Shown in pieces: positions 11,190 through 22,599 of a stretch of 64,000 nt of DNA. The stretch comes from Rheum nobile (taxonomy: Eukaryota > Streptophyta > Magnoliopsida > Caryophyllales > Polygonaceae), in assembly GCA_027886185.1 (NCBI GenBank), contig WOAB01000154.1, positions 1 to 64,000 of the forward strand. Direction: 5' to 3'. The notes below the pieces were generated by a model. That model was given only the letters and a program-made list of their open reading frames with translations. It was not told where the DNA came from and made no database searches. The position numbers were made by a program, and so were the translations under genes. Each line of letters starts with the position of its first letter. Positions within the stretch are counted from its first letter, which is position 1.

Positions 11190-11597
11190 GATGCAGGGCG
11201 AGCGGGAAACATAGAAGAAGATGGAGGAGTGAGGCGAGCGAGCCAGATACTTTTCTTTTGCAAAATAAAAATAAACGGGACCCAGGTTATATGAACAAAC
11301 CGCGGCCCGGGATATTAAAAAAAAAAAAAAAATACACCCGGACCATGGTTATTTATTATAAACCGCAGTCCAAGATATTAACGGTACCCCGGTCCATGCA
11401 ACCTGCAGTCCGAGATATTAAAAAAACAAAGAAATAATAATAATTATACCCGAATCACGGTTATTCGTTATTAACTGCGGTCCGATATGTTTGTTACCCC
11501 GCTTTTATTAATAATCGGGGACCGAATATCTTTGTTACCCCAGTTTAATAAAAGCGAGGTAAAAATTGCGAGGTATACGTCCCTTTTTGAACTAGTG
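11190..11597. mobile_element. Terminal region of a CACTA (EnSpm) DNA transposon
   Basis: The right edge, read on the minus strand, is CACTAGTTCAAAAAGGGACG, a classic CACTA-type terminal inverted repeat ending at 11597. Inward there are subterminal repeats: GGTTATT(T/C)(A/G)TTATAA, 'CCGCAGTCC.AGATATTA' and 'ACCCCGGTCC' variants recur at 11330-11550, as expected for transposase-binding arrays. I found no matching CACTA end upstream and no transposase, so it is a truncated or partly deleted copy. The inner boundary is arbitrary. Confidence 0.7.
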
Positions 11598-11722
11598 AAC
11601 TAGGGTCTTTGAAGCACTCACACCCAAGGAAAAAGGTCAGCCTTTCCACACACAAGTATGATTTGGTTTGAGCACATCTTTAGTGTTTGACAAGCAATGG
11701 TTTTAGACCTTACCTTGATCAA

Positions 11723-11734
11723 GCTCTAATACCA
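11723..11734 (-). other. Primer binding site on the minus strand (degenerate)
   Basis: On the minus strand this reads TGGTATTAGAGC, one base from the initiator tRNA-Met primer site TGGTATCAGAGC. The bases that follow (TTGATCAAGGTAAGG) resemble those after the plus-strand site at 12796 (TAGACAAGGTAAGA). It would prime a minus-strand element whose LTR lies to its right. Confidence 0.5.
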
Positions 11735-12793
11735 ATGCCTCGGTCTTGATCGATCTTGATTTGGTCGTCAAAGTGGTAACAAAGATGGCTCTTTTGTGGA
11801 TTTTTTGTTTTTGAATTTCAAGAAAGTTAAAGGGATACGCAAATTGGATCTATTGGATATTACACACCAATATATTCAGAATGAGTTATCGATGATCCAC
11901 CAAGCATATGACTCACCTAGGTTTCAAACCGGTTTTGGATATGACTCACCAAAACCGAGTAAGTTGACTTGGATATGACTCGCCAAGACAAAAACAGTCA
12001 AAGACCATGAAGCTCAGAGTTAGATCAAGAAACTCAATAATTTGTATTCAATTAAACAAAGCTTGAAAAGAAAATGAAAATGGCAACACAAACAAAATGT
12101 CTCCACAAAACCCTAATTTTGAGTAAATTTGAGACGGGTCATTCTCCCTCCACAGATTTCCGTTGGGCCTGCAATTTTAAAAAAAGATATCTAAGACCAT
12201 TATCTCAAACATATCCAAATTTCAGCCGAAAATCTCGAGTCAATTGAGAGAACGATCATGCCCTTGATTCACGTTTAAAGATAGAATTTCCTTAAAAGAT
12301 AGATCTTGTGAATGCGATTATCTTTCTGCTCCGAAGTCCTTTGGATCCTAAAATTGGACAGTTTGCCTTTACGCCCATGAGCTAGAACATATCCAAATAT
12401 CAGCCCAATTTAACAAGCCAATGGATAACTCTGCTCTGACCTAGTTTGGGTCCCGGCGTCGGGCCGCAAGGGTGCTCCTCTAGCCACCTCACCAAACTTT
12501 TCACCTCCAATTGTCCTTAAACTTCTTATGAAATCTTTATTTAGTCTCTCTTGAAGGTTGGAACTTGTAGGGTTAAGTTTCGTTGTTGTTGATGCAGACA
12601 ACTTGAAAATCCTAATTCGTGGCACGTCGATGGCGTCGGTTGTAGGGTCGAAGCCTTGATGCTAGGCTTGGCGTGATCTTGAGCATCTTAGATCTTGATG
12701 GGATCCAGAATCGCATCACCTACCAAGGAGACGCAAGTACAACCCTATTCTTACCTTGACTGAGCATTGGAGGCTTGATCTTATGACTTATCA
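11735..12793. repeat. LTR-like block between two diverging primer sites
   Basis: The block is bounded on the left by a minus-strand primer site (11723-11734) and on the right by a plus-strand one (12796-12807). Its right edge ends ACTTATCA, compatible with an LTR CA end. Words such as TCTTGATC/GATCTTGAT recur near both edges. It has no coding homology. It could be one LTR with a rearranged left side or two partial LTRs head to head. Confidence 0.45.
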
Positions 12794-12795
12794 TG

Positions 12796-12807
12796 TGGTA
12801 TCAGAGC
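12796..12807 (+). other. Primer binding site, initiator tRNA-Met
   Basis: TGGTATCAGAGC matches exactly the consensus plant retrotransposon primer site complementary to initiator tRNA-Met, two bases after a CA end. It marks the start of a plus-strand element body that continues to about 15.02 kb. Confidence 0.75.
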
Positions 12808-13737
12808 TAGACAAGGTAAGACGCTCAAACCAAGTTGTTGAATTGGTGAAACCAATTTCGGTCTTGTTTTGCTCATTTCTAGCCTTGAATTGCCTTGATC
12901 TGTTGCCAACATGTCTCTAAAATTTTATGAGTTATTTGGCCGAAAATTCTAGGTTGAAGACAACCTCTCATGTGCCCAAAACTGAAGAATTAAACTAGCT
13001 TTATTAAATCACGAGCCATTTCATTGAAATCGTCCAATTACTTCTTGTGCCCTTTCATATAGTTGAACCTTTACTGCCTTGTTTCACATATAGTTCTGCA
13101 TTAATATCAAATTGTACTTGTGTATTTTATGTGTATTGCAATGTCAAAGAATGGTAACATAAGATACGAGAAAAGCATCAAGTTTTAAAGTTCAAGTTTT
13201 GTGTATTTTTGCAAGTGTGTTCGGTTGTGTTAGCAAAGGTTGTGATCAAGTTTAATATAGTTTGTACATCAGTTGTAAGCCTTAATAGAAAGATTCAGAC
13301 TCAGAAAGAAAAAGTGGGTGGGCTTAGAAAAACTAGGACCCGACAAAAAAATAAAGAAAAAGAGGTCGGGCATAGAACAACTCGGACCCAACGAGAAAAA
13401 GAATTTGAGCAAGGCAAAGTTAAGCTGTTGAAGTTTCTATCTTGTTGAGAAATTTGTGAAAACTGAACTGCCTAGTACCTTCTTGTGTGCCTTGTTTGAT
13501 TGTTTGCAACCACGTGAAATGCACAAGAACTAGTTGAGTTGGCGCTTCTTTTGTTGCCAAACACAAGTCTAGCCGTGACCCTAACCCTATGAGCAACACT
13601 TTCTGATTTTTGGTGTAAGCACTCACTACTTGTTTGGTTTTCCTTGTGTGGCTTAATGTACCATTGTAAGGTATCCCTACTTATTGAAAAGTCTTGGATG
13701 TTTGGCTTGTTTGCTAACTCTGATTAGGCAAGCTCAA
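12808..13737 (+). other. 5' untranslated region of the gypsy derivative
   Basis: Sequence between the primer site and the first coding-like frame. It includes two related GGAAAGAAAAAG-like runs and paired 'ACTAGGACCCGAC / ACTCGGACCCAAC' phrases (13333 and 13379). No protein homology. Confidence 0.4.
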
Positions 13738-14163
13738 ATGGATCAAGATGATCTCTGACTTAGAAAAACTTTGGCCATACTCGTACAAGTCCACCAAGAA
13801 AACGGTCGACAATTGGCGCTTTTTCGTGAGGAAAGCGAGCACCTTGCAAATCAGTTCATTAGGCGCCTTGATGTGAAGTTGTACCAACTTGCAAGAGTCC
13901 ATTCTATACATAATGAGCCCTCAAGGTTGGTTGAACCAAATCAAGTCAAAGAGCCTCTACCAATGTTTAAGCCATCCATTTATGGAGGAGAGCCTGAGGA
14001 GCGAGGAACAAAGAAAAACGAGGAGGAAGTTTTGGAACCATCTCCTACTCCTACAAGAATCAAGCAATACCCTACCATCATGCATAGTTCACTGAGTTCT
14101 TTGGCTACTCCATGGTTGGATGTGACATCTATGGTTTTGTCATGCTTGTCATTTCAACTCTGA
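13738..14163 (+). pseudogene. Possible gag N-terminus of a deleted gypsy element
   Basis: From 13738 a frame starts M-D-Q-D-D-L, hits a stop, and stays open from 13771 to 14163. The peptide is charged and includes LPMFKPSIYGGEPEE, loosely like the P-x-F-x-G-x-x-P-E-E motif that opens gypsy capsid domains. The position, about 930 bases after a primer site, suits gag. Capsid core, protease, RT and integrase core are all missing before the polyprotein tail at 14.63 kb, so the element has a large internal deletion. Assignment rests mainly on position. Confidence 0.4.
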
Positions 14164-14624
14164 GAAAAGGTCGATGCCATGGATGTTTGTCTATTTGAGA
14201 AATAATTAATTTACCATAAAAAGAAGGATGTTTCAATGAAGTCTACTCTTATGGAAGTATCACTTGTCTCCACTTTTTCAATTCTATCTCTTAGGTTTGA
14301 AAATGAACGTATAACAAGGTGTAGGACATCACAAGTGATAAAATCAATTTTGCATGTAGAACTACTTACTCTTGTGTGCACCATAGTTCTCTTTCTCAAT
14401 ACATTCCTTGTGGGTTGCATCTAGTTCATAATAGTATCATCTTGTGCAGACATGCGTGTTATGTTGATAGTTGCATTACAAAGCATGTACATAGGACTAG
14501 GAAGAAGAGTGGAATACTTTATGCATGTATCCTTGCATATCATATAGAAATTGGAATTTTCATTCTTATGTTATCACATTTTCTTGGTCGAGTACAAATG
14601 CCTCACTATTCTATTTTACTTGTA

Positions 14625-15022
14625 GGCACCTGGATTTGAGGTCGAATCCCTTTCAAGATAGGGAGGATTATATGACTATGGTCCATCAAGAAGACCAAGA
14701 AGCCCATGAAGATGGCCCAGAGGAAGATCAGGCTTTTCCCTCGCTTGCGCCTTCTTCCTCAACGGGCGCGCAAACACCAACCATCTCCACAGCGCCACCG
14801 GTCCCGGAGCCACTTCCCCCGCACACGTTGGCTCCCATAGCCATCCCTGGACCCAAGGACCCCATCCAGCCCTTGAGTGCCGAGGAAAATTCTCATGTGC
14901 CCTACCAACGTTGTGCACCCCCTCCCGTGCGCGCCACTGCTAGGGTTGCTTCTCCTATCCTCGATGATTTGCTACCTCTTGGCGTGATCACAAGGGCCCA
15001 AGATTTTAGACACAAGACTTAG
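14625..15022 (+). pseudogene. Gypsy polyprotein C-terminal tail (integrase end)
   Basis: The frame from 14633 begins DLRSNPFQDREDYM, the motif after the integrase C-terminal domain in CRM-like plant gypsy polyproteins. A Pro/Ser-rich linker and then GVITRAQDF (the G-P-[IL]-T-R-A motif) follow, before a stop at 15020. The integrase core that should precede it is absent. Together with the primer site at 12796 this shows an internally deleted gypsy copy, perhaps mobilised in trans by complete relatives. Confidence 0.65.
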
Positions 15023-15354
15023 AATATGGAGGGACTTTTGAGCATAGGAGTGTCGAGCCAATTTATACTTGACTCGGTGGTTCTTCTCCAAGTAAAGTCG
15101 GCGTCAGCGCCTCCACCACAGATTTAACATGTTGGCGTAAAAAGTGGCCCAATTCAAATCCACTTGTTGCTTCAAGTTCAAAGGGGACACGTGGGACCTC
15201 TTCCTCGATAAGATCAATACAAGGTTTATTCAGATTTGAAGTCATTGAAATGATGTAATTAGTGGGCTAAGTGAAAGGATTTTCCTTGTCTTGAATATGC
15301 TAGCACAAGAGTTGTAACTATTGCAATTTCGTTCCTATTTAAGTTGGCCTTGTT
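15023..15354 (+). repeat. Probable 3' UTR and truncated 3' LTR
   Basis: Right after the polyprotein stop there is a purine run, ATATGGAGGGA (about 15026), usable as a polypurine tract, then TGAGCATAGG which could start an LTR. Toward the right edge 'CCTATTTAAG' is TATA-like. The block is cut at 15354 by another LTR-like sequence. No end-to-end comparison with 11735-12793 convinces me, so this stays tentative. Confidence 0.35.
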
Positions 15355-16650
15355 TGTAACACCCCCGACTTATGTCGGTAATATTGCCACACGCCAGTGA
15401 CCTACAACTTTAAAGTCCAAAGCCACTCTAGGCTTTAATCTGAACAATTATCCTTAAATACAATCATAATAAAGAGTAAATAGCGGAAGACTTGTATAAA
15501 GAAAACTCAATCTTTTATTAAAATTTCTCTCATAAATTGAGAAGAATAGTTTACAAACAATATTGAAATTACAGCGGAAAACTTTAAATAAATCCTAATT
15601 ACATGACTAGGATAACAATTTCACCTATTACATTAATTAGGAAATTAATCTAGCTAAGTGCACCACCACTTAATCCACACCAATCTCGCAATGAGGTATA
15701 TATCATGGAACGAATCCTGAATTTCGGCACTATTTAACTACACCACCACTTATATACAATAAGTGTAGGTTATGATAAAAAAGTATTAGGGCAATAATCC
15801 TCCTAATATCAAGTTATAAAGAAACACCTAAACCTCGCAAGGTAATTAACATTCCTACGAATACTCGTGCTAACTAAGCATATAAATCCACACCAAATCC
15901 ATAACAAAGTTCATATAGCACCCTACAATGATAATATATATATATATATATATATATGAGGATCGTGATACAACCTAATAAATAAGGTTCACTTTCACAT
16001 AAATTCAACACAGAAGTTCCCAAACACAAAATTAAGAATATTTATCCCAACTTAATTAAGACAATACATTAATTGTCAATTAAGAAAAATATGGAATAAA
16101 TTGCAAGAGCGAATCGCCAGTTGCCTCGAGTGAAGATATCGGATGAACGACGTAACGTCGTACAGATGAAAGTTGTTTTGAACCAACGAACTGGATTCCA
16201 TATTCGTTTCCGTTCCCAATAGCGAAAGACGTATCCAATTTACACACAAAAATAAATTATAATAAGATAATTTATTCAATTAACGGAAATCGAATAATAC
16301 TTGTTTCGGTTTCTACTTGAATTTATTTAAGTCCAAAAAATTCAATTGTCAGATAATGTTTTGATTAATTCCTTTAATCATAAATCCACAACCTAATTAA
16401 AATAAATTGACCAAATTAAAATTAATTTATTGTAACCATTATCTATAAACGTAATTATTAATAAACTATATGTGCACATTTTTTAATTTAGTTACCTCAT
16501 TAACTTAGATAGAAAATTTTAAAACCTTAATAAAAATTAACCCAATTCAATTAATAAAATAATATTTCTAATTATATATTTTACCCACTTAATTATTTCC
16601 ATTGCGTTCTACCTCCAGTCGACTACTGTTCACGCGCACAAAGGTGGCTT
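15355..16650 (-). repeat. LTR-like block starting TGTAACACCCCCGACTTA
   Basis: It starts TGTAACACCCCCGACTTATG and shares CACACGCCAGTGACC and TAGCGGAAGACTTGTAT with the copy at 4849. On the minus strand these starts are LTR 3' ends (GGGGGTGTTACA). The interior is AT-rich with a (TA)n run and has no coding motif. No primer site abuts it, so a solo LTR or 3' LTR remnant is likely. The right edge is uncertain. Confidence 0.5.
15931..15957. repeat. (TA)n microsatellite
   Basis: An almost pure TA repeat of about 27 bases inside the LTR-like block. Confidence 0.9.
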
Positions 16651-16718
16651 GGCGGTGGCTCGGAGGCGCGTCTTCGGGTGCGGGACTAGCACGGTTGGGT
16701 ACGAGGAGTCGAGACAGG

Positions 16719-17294
16719 TCAAATGACACCTCTATCGGTGGCTATCGGCGGTGAACGGTGGCCCAATTTTGACGAATTTAAGAGGCAAAATCCGAACGAG
16801 GTCGATAGCGTTTTGATGAAATTGGATGGTAAATTATCAATGACCGTGGTTGTATTAATAGGTGAAATAAAGCTTATAAATTCTATATTGAAGTCAAATA
16901 CGGAAACAATAGCTTGCCATCTAGCAAAAATCTGTTTTGAGACTAAGTTTTGAACATCTTTTTGTAAAATTTCTTTAGCAGACTGGCAGTCTACTCGAAG
17001 AATAAATTCTTTATTATACAAATCGTCTTGGAATTTGGAAATGCAAGAGACAATAGATAGAACTTCTTTTTTGATAGTACTGTAATTCTTTTGTGGTCCA
17101 GACCAGACACCAGAATAATACCTAACTAGGGATTCTTTGGTTTGATCTGGTAATCTTTGTTTAAGGATACCACTGAAACCTAGTTCTGAGGAATCTGTCT
17201 CTACTATCATAAAAGCAGAAGGATGAGGACTGCTAGCACAAGGCAGGGACTTAACTTTCTCTTTTAAGAGTTGTATTATCTTAGTGTGTTCCAT
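16719..17294 (-). pseudogene. Endogenous pararetrovirus RNase H domain
   Basis: Minus-strand frame with the RNase H acidic residues in order: IVETDSSELGFSG (Asp), then NYSTIKKEVLSIV (Glu) and ILRVDCQSAKEIL (Asp). The domain would degrade RNA in RNA/DNA hybrids during reverse transcription. It directly follows the RT frame (a stop and a frame change near 17294-17298). The C-terminal 40 or so residues lose similarity, so the viral/host junction probably lies around 16.77-16.85 kb. The style and the RT neighbour point to Caulimoviridae rather than an LTR element, since no integrase follows. Confidence 0.75.
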
Positions 17295-17297
17295 TGT

Positions 17298-18083
17298 CTA
17301 GCCCGGCGGATTCTTCTTAAGTCTTTGGAACAGAGGGGCACAGATTTGTCTATGATTAGGAAAGAAGTCTGAGATGTAATTTAAACATCCTAGGAATCTT
17401 TGTAATTGATTCTTATTTTTTATTTCATCTGGGAATCTAATGGTGAATTCAATGCTTCTGTTTATTGGCTTAATTGTTTGATTGTAAATATCGTGGCCTA
17501 GAAATCTAATATGTGTCTGGAATAGTTTTATCTTAGTGGCAGAGACTGCTAAACCATTCTTTTCTATTATAGATAAGAAAGTATTAAGATGTTTAAAATG
17601 TTCATCAATGCTCTTGGAGAAAACAAGAACATCATCAATGTAGACTATTGTAAAGCTTGAATAAGGATTAAAAATGTCATTCAAGATTCTTTGGAATTCA
17701 GAAGGGGCATTTTTTAGGCCAAAGGGCATTATATTCCATTCATAGTGTCCGAATGGAATAGTGAAGTTTGTTTTGTATCTATCTTTGTTTTCTATTTGGA
17801 TTTGCCAGAATCCACTTTTCATGTTAAATTTTGAATAAATTCTAGAATCAGAAAGTCTATTAAGTAAATCTCTTTTGTTAGGTATAGGATATCTAATCCA
17901 TTGTAAAGCTTTGTTTAAGGGTTTGTAGTTGATTACTAATCTAGGGACTCCTCTCTCTTTTTCAGCCTGTTTATTAATATAGAAGGCTGCACAACTCCAA
18001 GGAGATTTAGAGGGTCTTATAAGATGTTTGAGTAGGAGAGAGTCGATTTCTTCTTTACAAAATTGCAAGAGCTCTTGATTCAT
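17298..18083 (-). pseudogene. Endogenous pararetrovirus reverse transcriptase
   Basis: A 261-residue minus-strand frame spans most RT blocks: RLVINYKPLNKAL, YSKFNMKSGFWQI, IMPFGLKNAPSEFQ, TIVYIDDVLVFS (catalytic YIDD) and RFLGHDI, ending LQRFLGCLNYISDF. The spacing and wording (KSGFWQI, LGCLNYISDFFP) are those of plant pararetroviruses (Caulimoviridae), which copy pregenomic RNA into DNA. This frame is open, but flanking frames are interrupted (stops at 18084-18230), so the fragment is not a functional genome. Genus is not assigned. Confidence 0.85.
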
Positions 18084-18230
18084 TTGTATGGGTCTGGCTT
18101 TAGTAGGAATGTCTATTTCTTTGAAATCTTTTTCGTAGGGAAGTGAGACTTGGTGTTTCTTTCTTTCCCAAAAATCTGTAGGGGAATCTAAGCAGACTCG
18201 TTATTTAAATAATTCTTCTAGATCAAGGAT

Positions 18231-19103
18231 CTATTTTTGTAAACTAGGGTTTCTAAGTTTTTCTTCTATTTTAAGGTGTGCAATTTCTTTAGTGAGGGAA
18301 TGTACTAATGATTTTTTCTTTGCTATTAGGTTTATGGTTCTAGTTATGGATGAGGACTGTAATGTGGTTATATGCTTTTGTTTTATCGGTGAAATGAACT
18401 TGAAGCTCAACTTTTTTCCTACAATCTTCGTATGTAGGCCTTTTCTATCTACCTTAAAAGGATATATTTGTGTTAGGAATGGTGTTCCTAAGATTACTTC
18501 TTGGATGAGGTCTTTTACCATTATAAAAGAGTTCTTAAAACAATATCCATTGTTACAAACATAGGCTTTAGGGATTTTGTAGCTAAGGTTCATTCTTCCT
18601 CCATTAGTATTATGGATCTTTTCATTACATTTATAGTAAAATTTTGAAGGGATTAAACCTTCACAAATGCAATTAAGGTCTGCTCCACTATCAAGGAGAG
18701 CAATAGTAGAGAGGGTGAAATCTTCTATTTTTATAGTAATGTCTACGTACCATTTTTGAAAATTTATTCTACTTATTTCTGGGAAAAAAAAAGAATCTTC
18801 TTTAGAATTTGATTCATTGTCTGAGGAAGGATGACTCAAGCTAGAGCCTGCTTCATTATTGTTTAGAAGTTCTAGTTGGGCTATTCTAGTTTCAAGTTCT
18901 AGGTCTTTAGTTTCATTTATCAATAATTGTTCATTAAGAATTTTGACATCTTTTTTTAGATTGTTAATTTTGGTCTGTAAATCTTTAGTTGTGACAGAGG
19001 CAAATATATTAGTGGGAGACCTTTTATTGATGACTTTAGTAATACTAAAAGGTTCTTCAGGAAGGGTTTTTTGTTCTTTAAAAATTAAGTCTTTGAGTTT
19101 CAT
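18231..19103 (-). pseudogene. Endogenous pararetrovirus protease region
   Basis: A 290-residue frame. Its N-terminal third is a Lys/Glu/Leu-rich coiled-coil-like segment (TKINNLKKDVKILNEQLL-like pattern). The middle holds TIALLDSGADLNCI, the D-S-G-A active-site motif of a retroviral-type aspartic protease, followed downstream by VILGTPFLTQIYPF (the LG strand). This is the order seen in caulimovirid polyproteins: coat protein, zinc knuckle, protease, RT, RNase H. It is separated from the RT frame by about 150 bases with stops. Confidence 0.8.
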
Positions 19104-19890
19104 GAAATACTCTTGTTTTACTTGAGGCTCTTCAAGTTTGTCTATTAATTCAAACAGGGCCTCTTTTTCAGAATCTTTAGTAATGACATTGCAGAACTGT
19201 GTGGTTCCAGAATTATCTGAATCTGAAGAGTCAGGTTGATAATTGTCTTCAGAGGAGTCTTCAGAGGAGTCTTCTATAAGTATTTTCTTGAGTTTATTTT
19301 TAAGGTCATCATTATCTTGACAAACCTCATTGATTTTTTGTCTAAGGCTACAATTGTTTGCCTTATGGCCTGGTTTACCACATTTATAACATATAATCTT
19401 TTTATCTATTTTTCTAGGTTGAAATCTTTTTTAGGAGGGTAGTTGGATCCTTCAGGTTTTTTAGGTCTAAATTCTCTGTGTTTATTTTTATAAATTTTTC
19501 TGTTATTAGAAGGTGGTTCTAATTTTGTAAGGCCAAAAGCCTCACAGAAGTTGCCTAATTCTTTTCTACTAGATCCTTTTTCCCTACCATACTTGGCCTA
19601 AATTTTTAATTCGGAACAAAGGGCTAGTCCCTCTTTTTTGATAAAGGTTGTTAGTTGACCATAGGTCATGTCTTTCCATGGGATCTCTTCAGCCTGAATT
19701 TTAGCTTTTATTTTCTGGTTTATTCTTTTAGCAAATAGGGAAGGAAGGCCAGAGATGAAGCGCTCTTTCCAATAACCCTTATTGCAGTCATCTCTTTTAT
19801 AGACATATGATAGAAATACATCTTTATACCACCTATAATCACTAAGGGTTCTACATTTTAGGTTAGAGAGGATTTCTCTATTGGCCTGTC
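19104..19890 (-). pseudogene. Endogenous pararetrovirus coat protein end with CCHC knuckle
   Basis: On the minus strand, about 19395-19350 encodes CYKCGKPGHKANNC, a perfect C-x2-C-x4-H-x4-C knuckle, preceded by a Lys/Arg-rich stretch. Further upstream (19880-19560) frames with stops carry WKERFISGLPSLFAKRI and IKKEGLALCSELKI, phrases of the caulimovirid coat protein. After the knuckle an acidic Ser/Asp/Glu-rich tract (EDSSEDSSEDN) leads to the protease frame. Homology stops near 19890, so the movement-protein part and 5' genome end are absent. Confidence 0.7.
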
Positions 19891-20569
19891 ATACAGATAC
19901 TACAATTATGCAATTGTCACTTGTCACCACAACAAAAAAGAATAAGAAAAATTGTAATAACAATTAGAAAATGAATCTTTCATTAAAGGGAAATTGTCAC
20001 TAACACATAAAAAGTGTCATTAATCATGTTATAACTATTAAGAACATAAATATAAACACTACAACAATTTGTCTTTATAGTGTGCAAATTGTCATACAGA
20101 TAATGAAATTGTCACCAAGATAAACCATAATCAAATTAAAAAATGCCACAGTTCAAAACTCATGAATAAATAAGATAACAACAAGATTTTGCATGAACAA
20201 TACTAAATAAAGGCAAGAAATAAATCCAAATTGTAATAAAAATCACCACTAATGACAATGAATTAATATAATCAAAAAATTTGTGAAAGATTGAACAAAA
20301 AGCAACTAGAGACACTAAAAGAAGAAAACATACAAATTTCCTATCACCAACAAATTTCACAATATGATGATGCCACATGTTAGTGTCAGATGTAGTAAAC
20401 AACCGAACCAAGTAAGGCACCGTTTTATCGCTACTGCAATCTATATGTGTAACCTTATGAATTTGAGGGAATGTTTCCAATATTCACACCTGTCATAAAA
20501 AAGAAGATTAAACATTAAAAAACAACAAAATGTCCAAAAATGAAAATATAAGAAGTTATAGCAAATTTA
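19891..20569. repeat. 3' region of a DUF1985-type transposon, TGTCAC-rich
   Basis: From the pararetrovirus junction rightward the DNA changes to AT-rich text with recurrent TGTCAC/TTGTCAT words (19910-20110), like those at 21370-21950. A small minus-strand frame at 20160-20480 is hydrophobic but unrecognised. It lies on the 3' side of the DUF1985 gene and may be intron or tail. Confidence 0.4.
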
Positions 20570-21119
20570 CTATACCTGGAAGGAAAGAGGATAGCCACAC
20601 AGGTTATATCCAATCCTTGAATCAAACTTCTGCGTAGGGTTCAATGATAATTCGCGAATACTCTTGGGAACCTTCATCAGATTCTCAATGTTAGTATAAT
20701 AGACAACCCTACCCCATGGGTACTTGAAAAACTTCTCAAAATCGTCAAACAAAAGATTAAAATACTCCTTCATAATCTCAACATTGCGGTGTTGAGGCAG
20801 TAACACACCCCCCACTACTAACAAATGAGCCAGTTTGAACTTTTTTACAGGATCATCTTCATCCAGAAAGACACCAAGAAGTTCATCATATGAACAGACT
20901 TCAAGACCAATCTCAGCTTGCTGTCAACATCATGGGAATCAATTTCAAGATCACCAATACAGTACAACCTAGTGATAGCAGCAAAATCAGATATAGAAAA
21001 CCTAGCAATATTACCCCCACCCTAAACCACATCTCATCATTTTTTTGGGTTTCCAACTCATGCAGCAAAACATAATATACAAGGTGGGCACAATACTTTA
21101 GACCTTCGACCGCTTGCAA
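20570..21119 (-). pseudogene. DUF1985-domain gene of a plant DNA transposon
   Basis: Reading 21119 to 20570 on the minus strand gives LKYCAHLVYYVLLHELE, then NDEMWFRVG, and in a shifted frame ARFSISDFAAITRLYC, then LLVVGGVLLPQHRN and FFKYPWGRVVYYTN. These are the successive conserved blocks of plant DUF1985 (EMWF..GG..ARFS..EF..ITGL; a later PWGR). The domain is typical of Ulp1-protease-bearing Mutator-like elements and their captured genes; its biochemical function is unknown. One-base shifts near 21015 and 20905 break the frame. The Ulp1-like peptidase that often follows is not seen: the region is cut by the pararetrovirus at 19.89 kb. Confidence 0.65.
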
Positions 21120-21369
21120 AATAGGACCAAAACAAAGGTTGCCTAATCAAAGCCAATCAAGAACTAAAAGGTTTACTTCTAACACTTTGGGCAACTCACT
21201 TCTACAAAAATAGTTGCATTTGCTAGCATTGTATACAGCTTTGCGAAGCATATACTTGTAGTCAGTGCAATCCATTTTTAACCTAAGAGACATAATAACA
21301 AAACAAGTACTAGTCAAGATTGTGATCATATAAGAAAATGTAATACAAATATAAAATTTGTCACCAGAC

Positions 21370-21950
21370 AATTAACGATTAACATACCAAATGTCGCAAT
21401 TATGATCAAAACTATCTCCATTAAAAAATGTCATAAACATGCTAATATAGATTGTCACAGTTCATAAACATGCTACTACAGATTCACAGTTCACAAACGA
21501 CATGCAAAATGTCACAATTAACATAAAAATTCTCACCCTTTGAAAAAATGTCATAAACATGCTACTAAAAACGGTCACATTTTAAACAAACTGTCACATA
21601 TAACATATAAACTGTTGACATTAAGAAATTGCCATAAACAAGCTTGTGCATGTTGTCACAATTCAAATACAAACTGTCACATTCAACAAAATAGTCATGG
21701 ACATGTTAAAATCATCAAAATGAACATATAAGCAGTGATAAACTTGTACAATATTGTCACAACATACAATAAAACTGTCACAATATACAATAACAATTGT
21801 CACAATTAAGAGAAATGAAAATCAACATAGTATAACTACCACAAATACATTAATTCTTATACAGAACTATCCATGCAACATATAACAATATTATCACACA
21901 AATTAATACCAAGCAAAGCTGTCACAAAATAGTTCAACATTACACAGACA
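21370..21950. repeat. Degenerate TGTCAC/ATGTCATAAACATGC repeats
   Basis: AAATGTCATAAACATGCTA and related words recur at about 21426, 21465 and 21546, intermixed with many TGTCACA units up to 21900. The array lies between the DUF1985 exons and the promoter-like (GA)n region and is probably part of the same transposon. Confidence 0.6.
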
Positions 21951-22139
21951 CACAAATAACCACAAACTGTCATAAACAAACAAAAAACAACACTTAGCAA
22001 TATACATACTTTTATAATCAAGTTCGAAAACAAGAAAAATCACCACATGCGAACACAGATACAAACAAATAAAAAAACAATACAAATCTATCAACTAAAT
22101 CAAACAACGAACAAAAAAAACATTATCAAACCATAACAT

Positions 22140-22559
<420 letters not shown>

Positions 22560-22561
22560 GG

Positions 22562-22570
22562 CTTATATAG
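22562..22570 (-). promoter_or_regulatory. TATA box for the minus-strand DUF1985 transposon gene
   Basis: CTATATAAG on the minus strand lies just upstream of the (CT)n tract. The placement fits a core promoter driving the gene at 20.5-22.4 kb. The start site is not determinable. Confidence 0.5.
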
Positions 22571-22599
22571 TGGACAATCTCCCCTAAATACTTAAAGTT

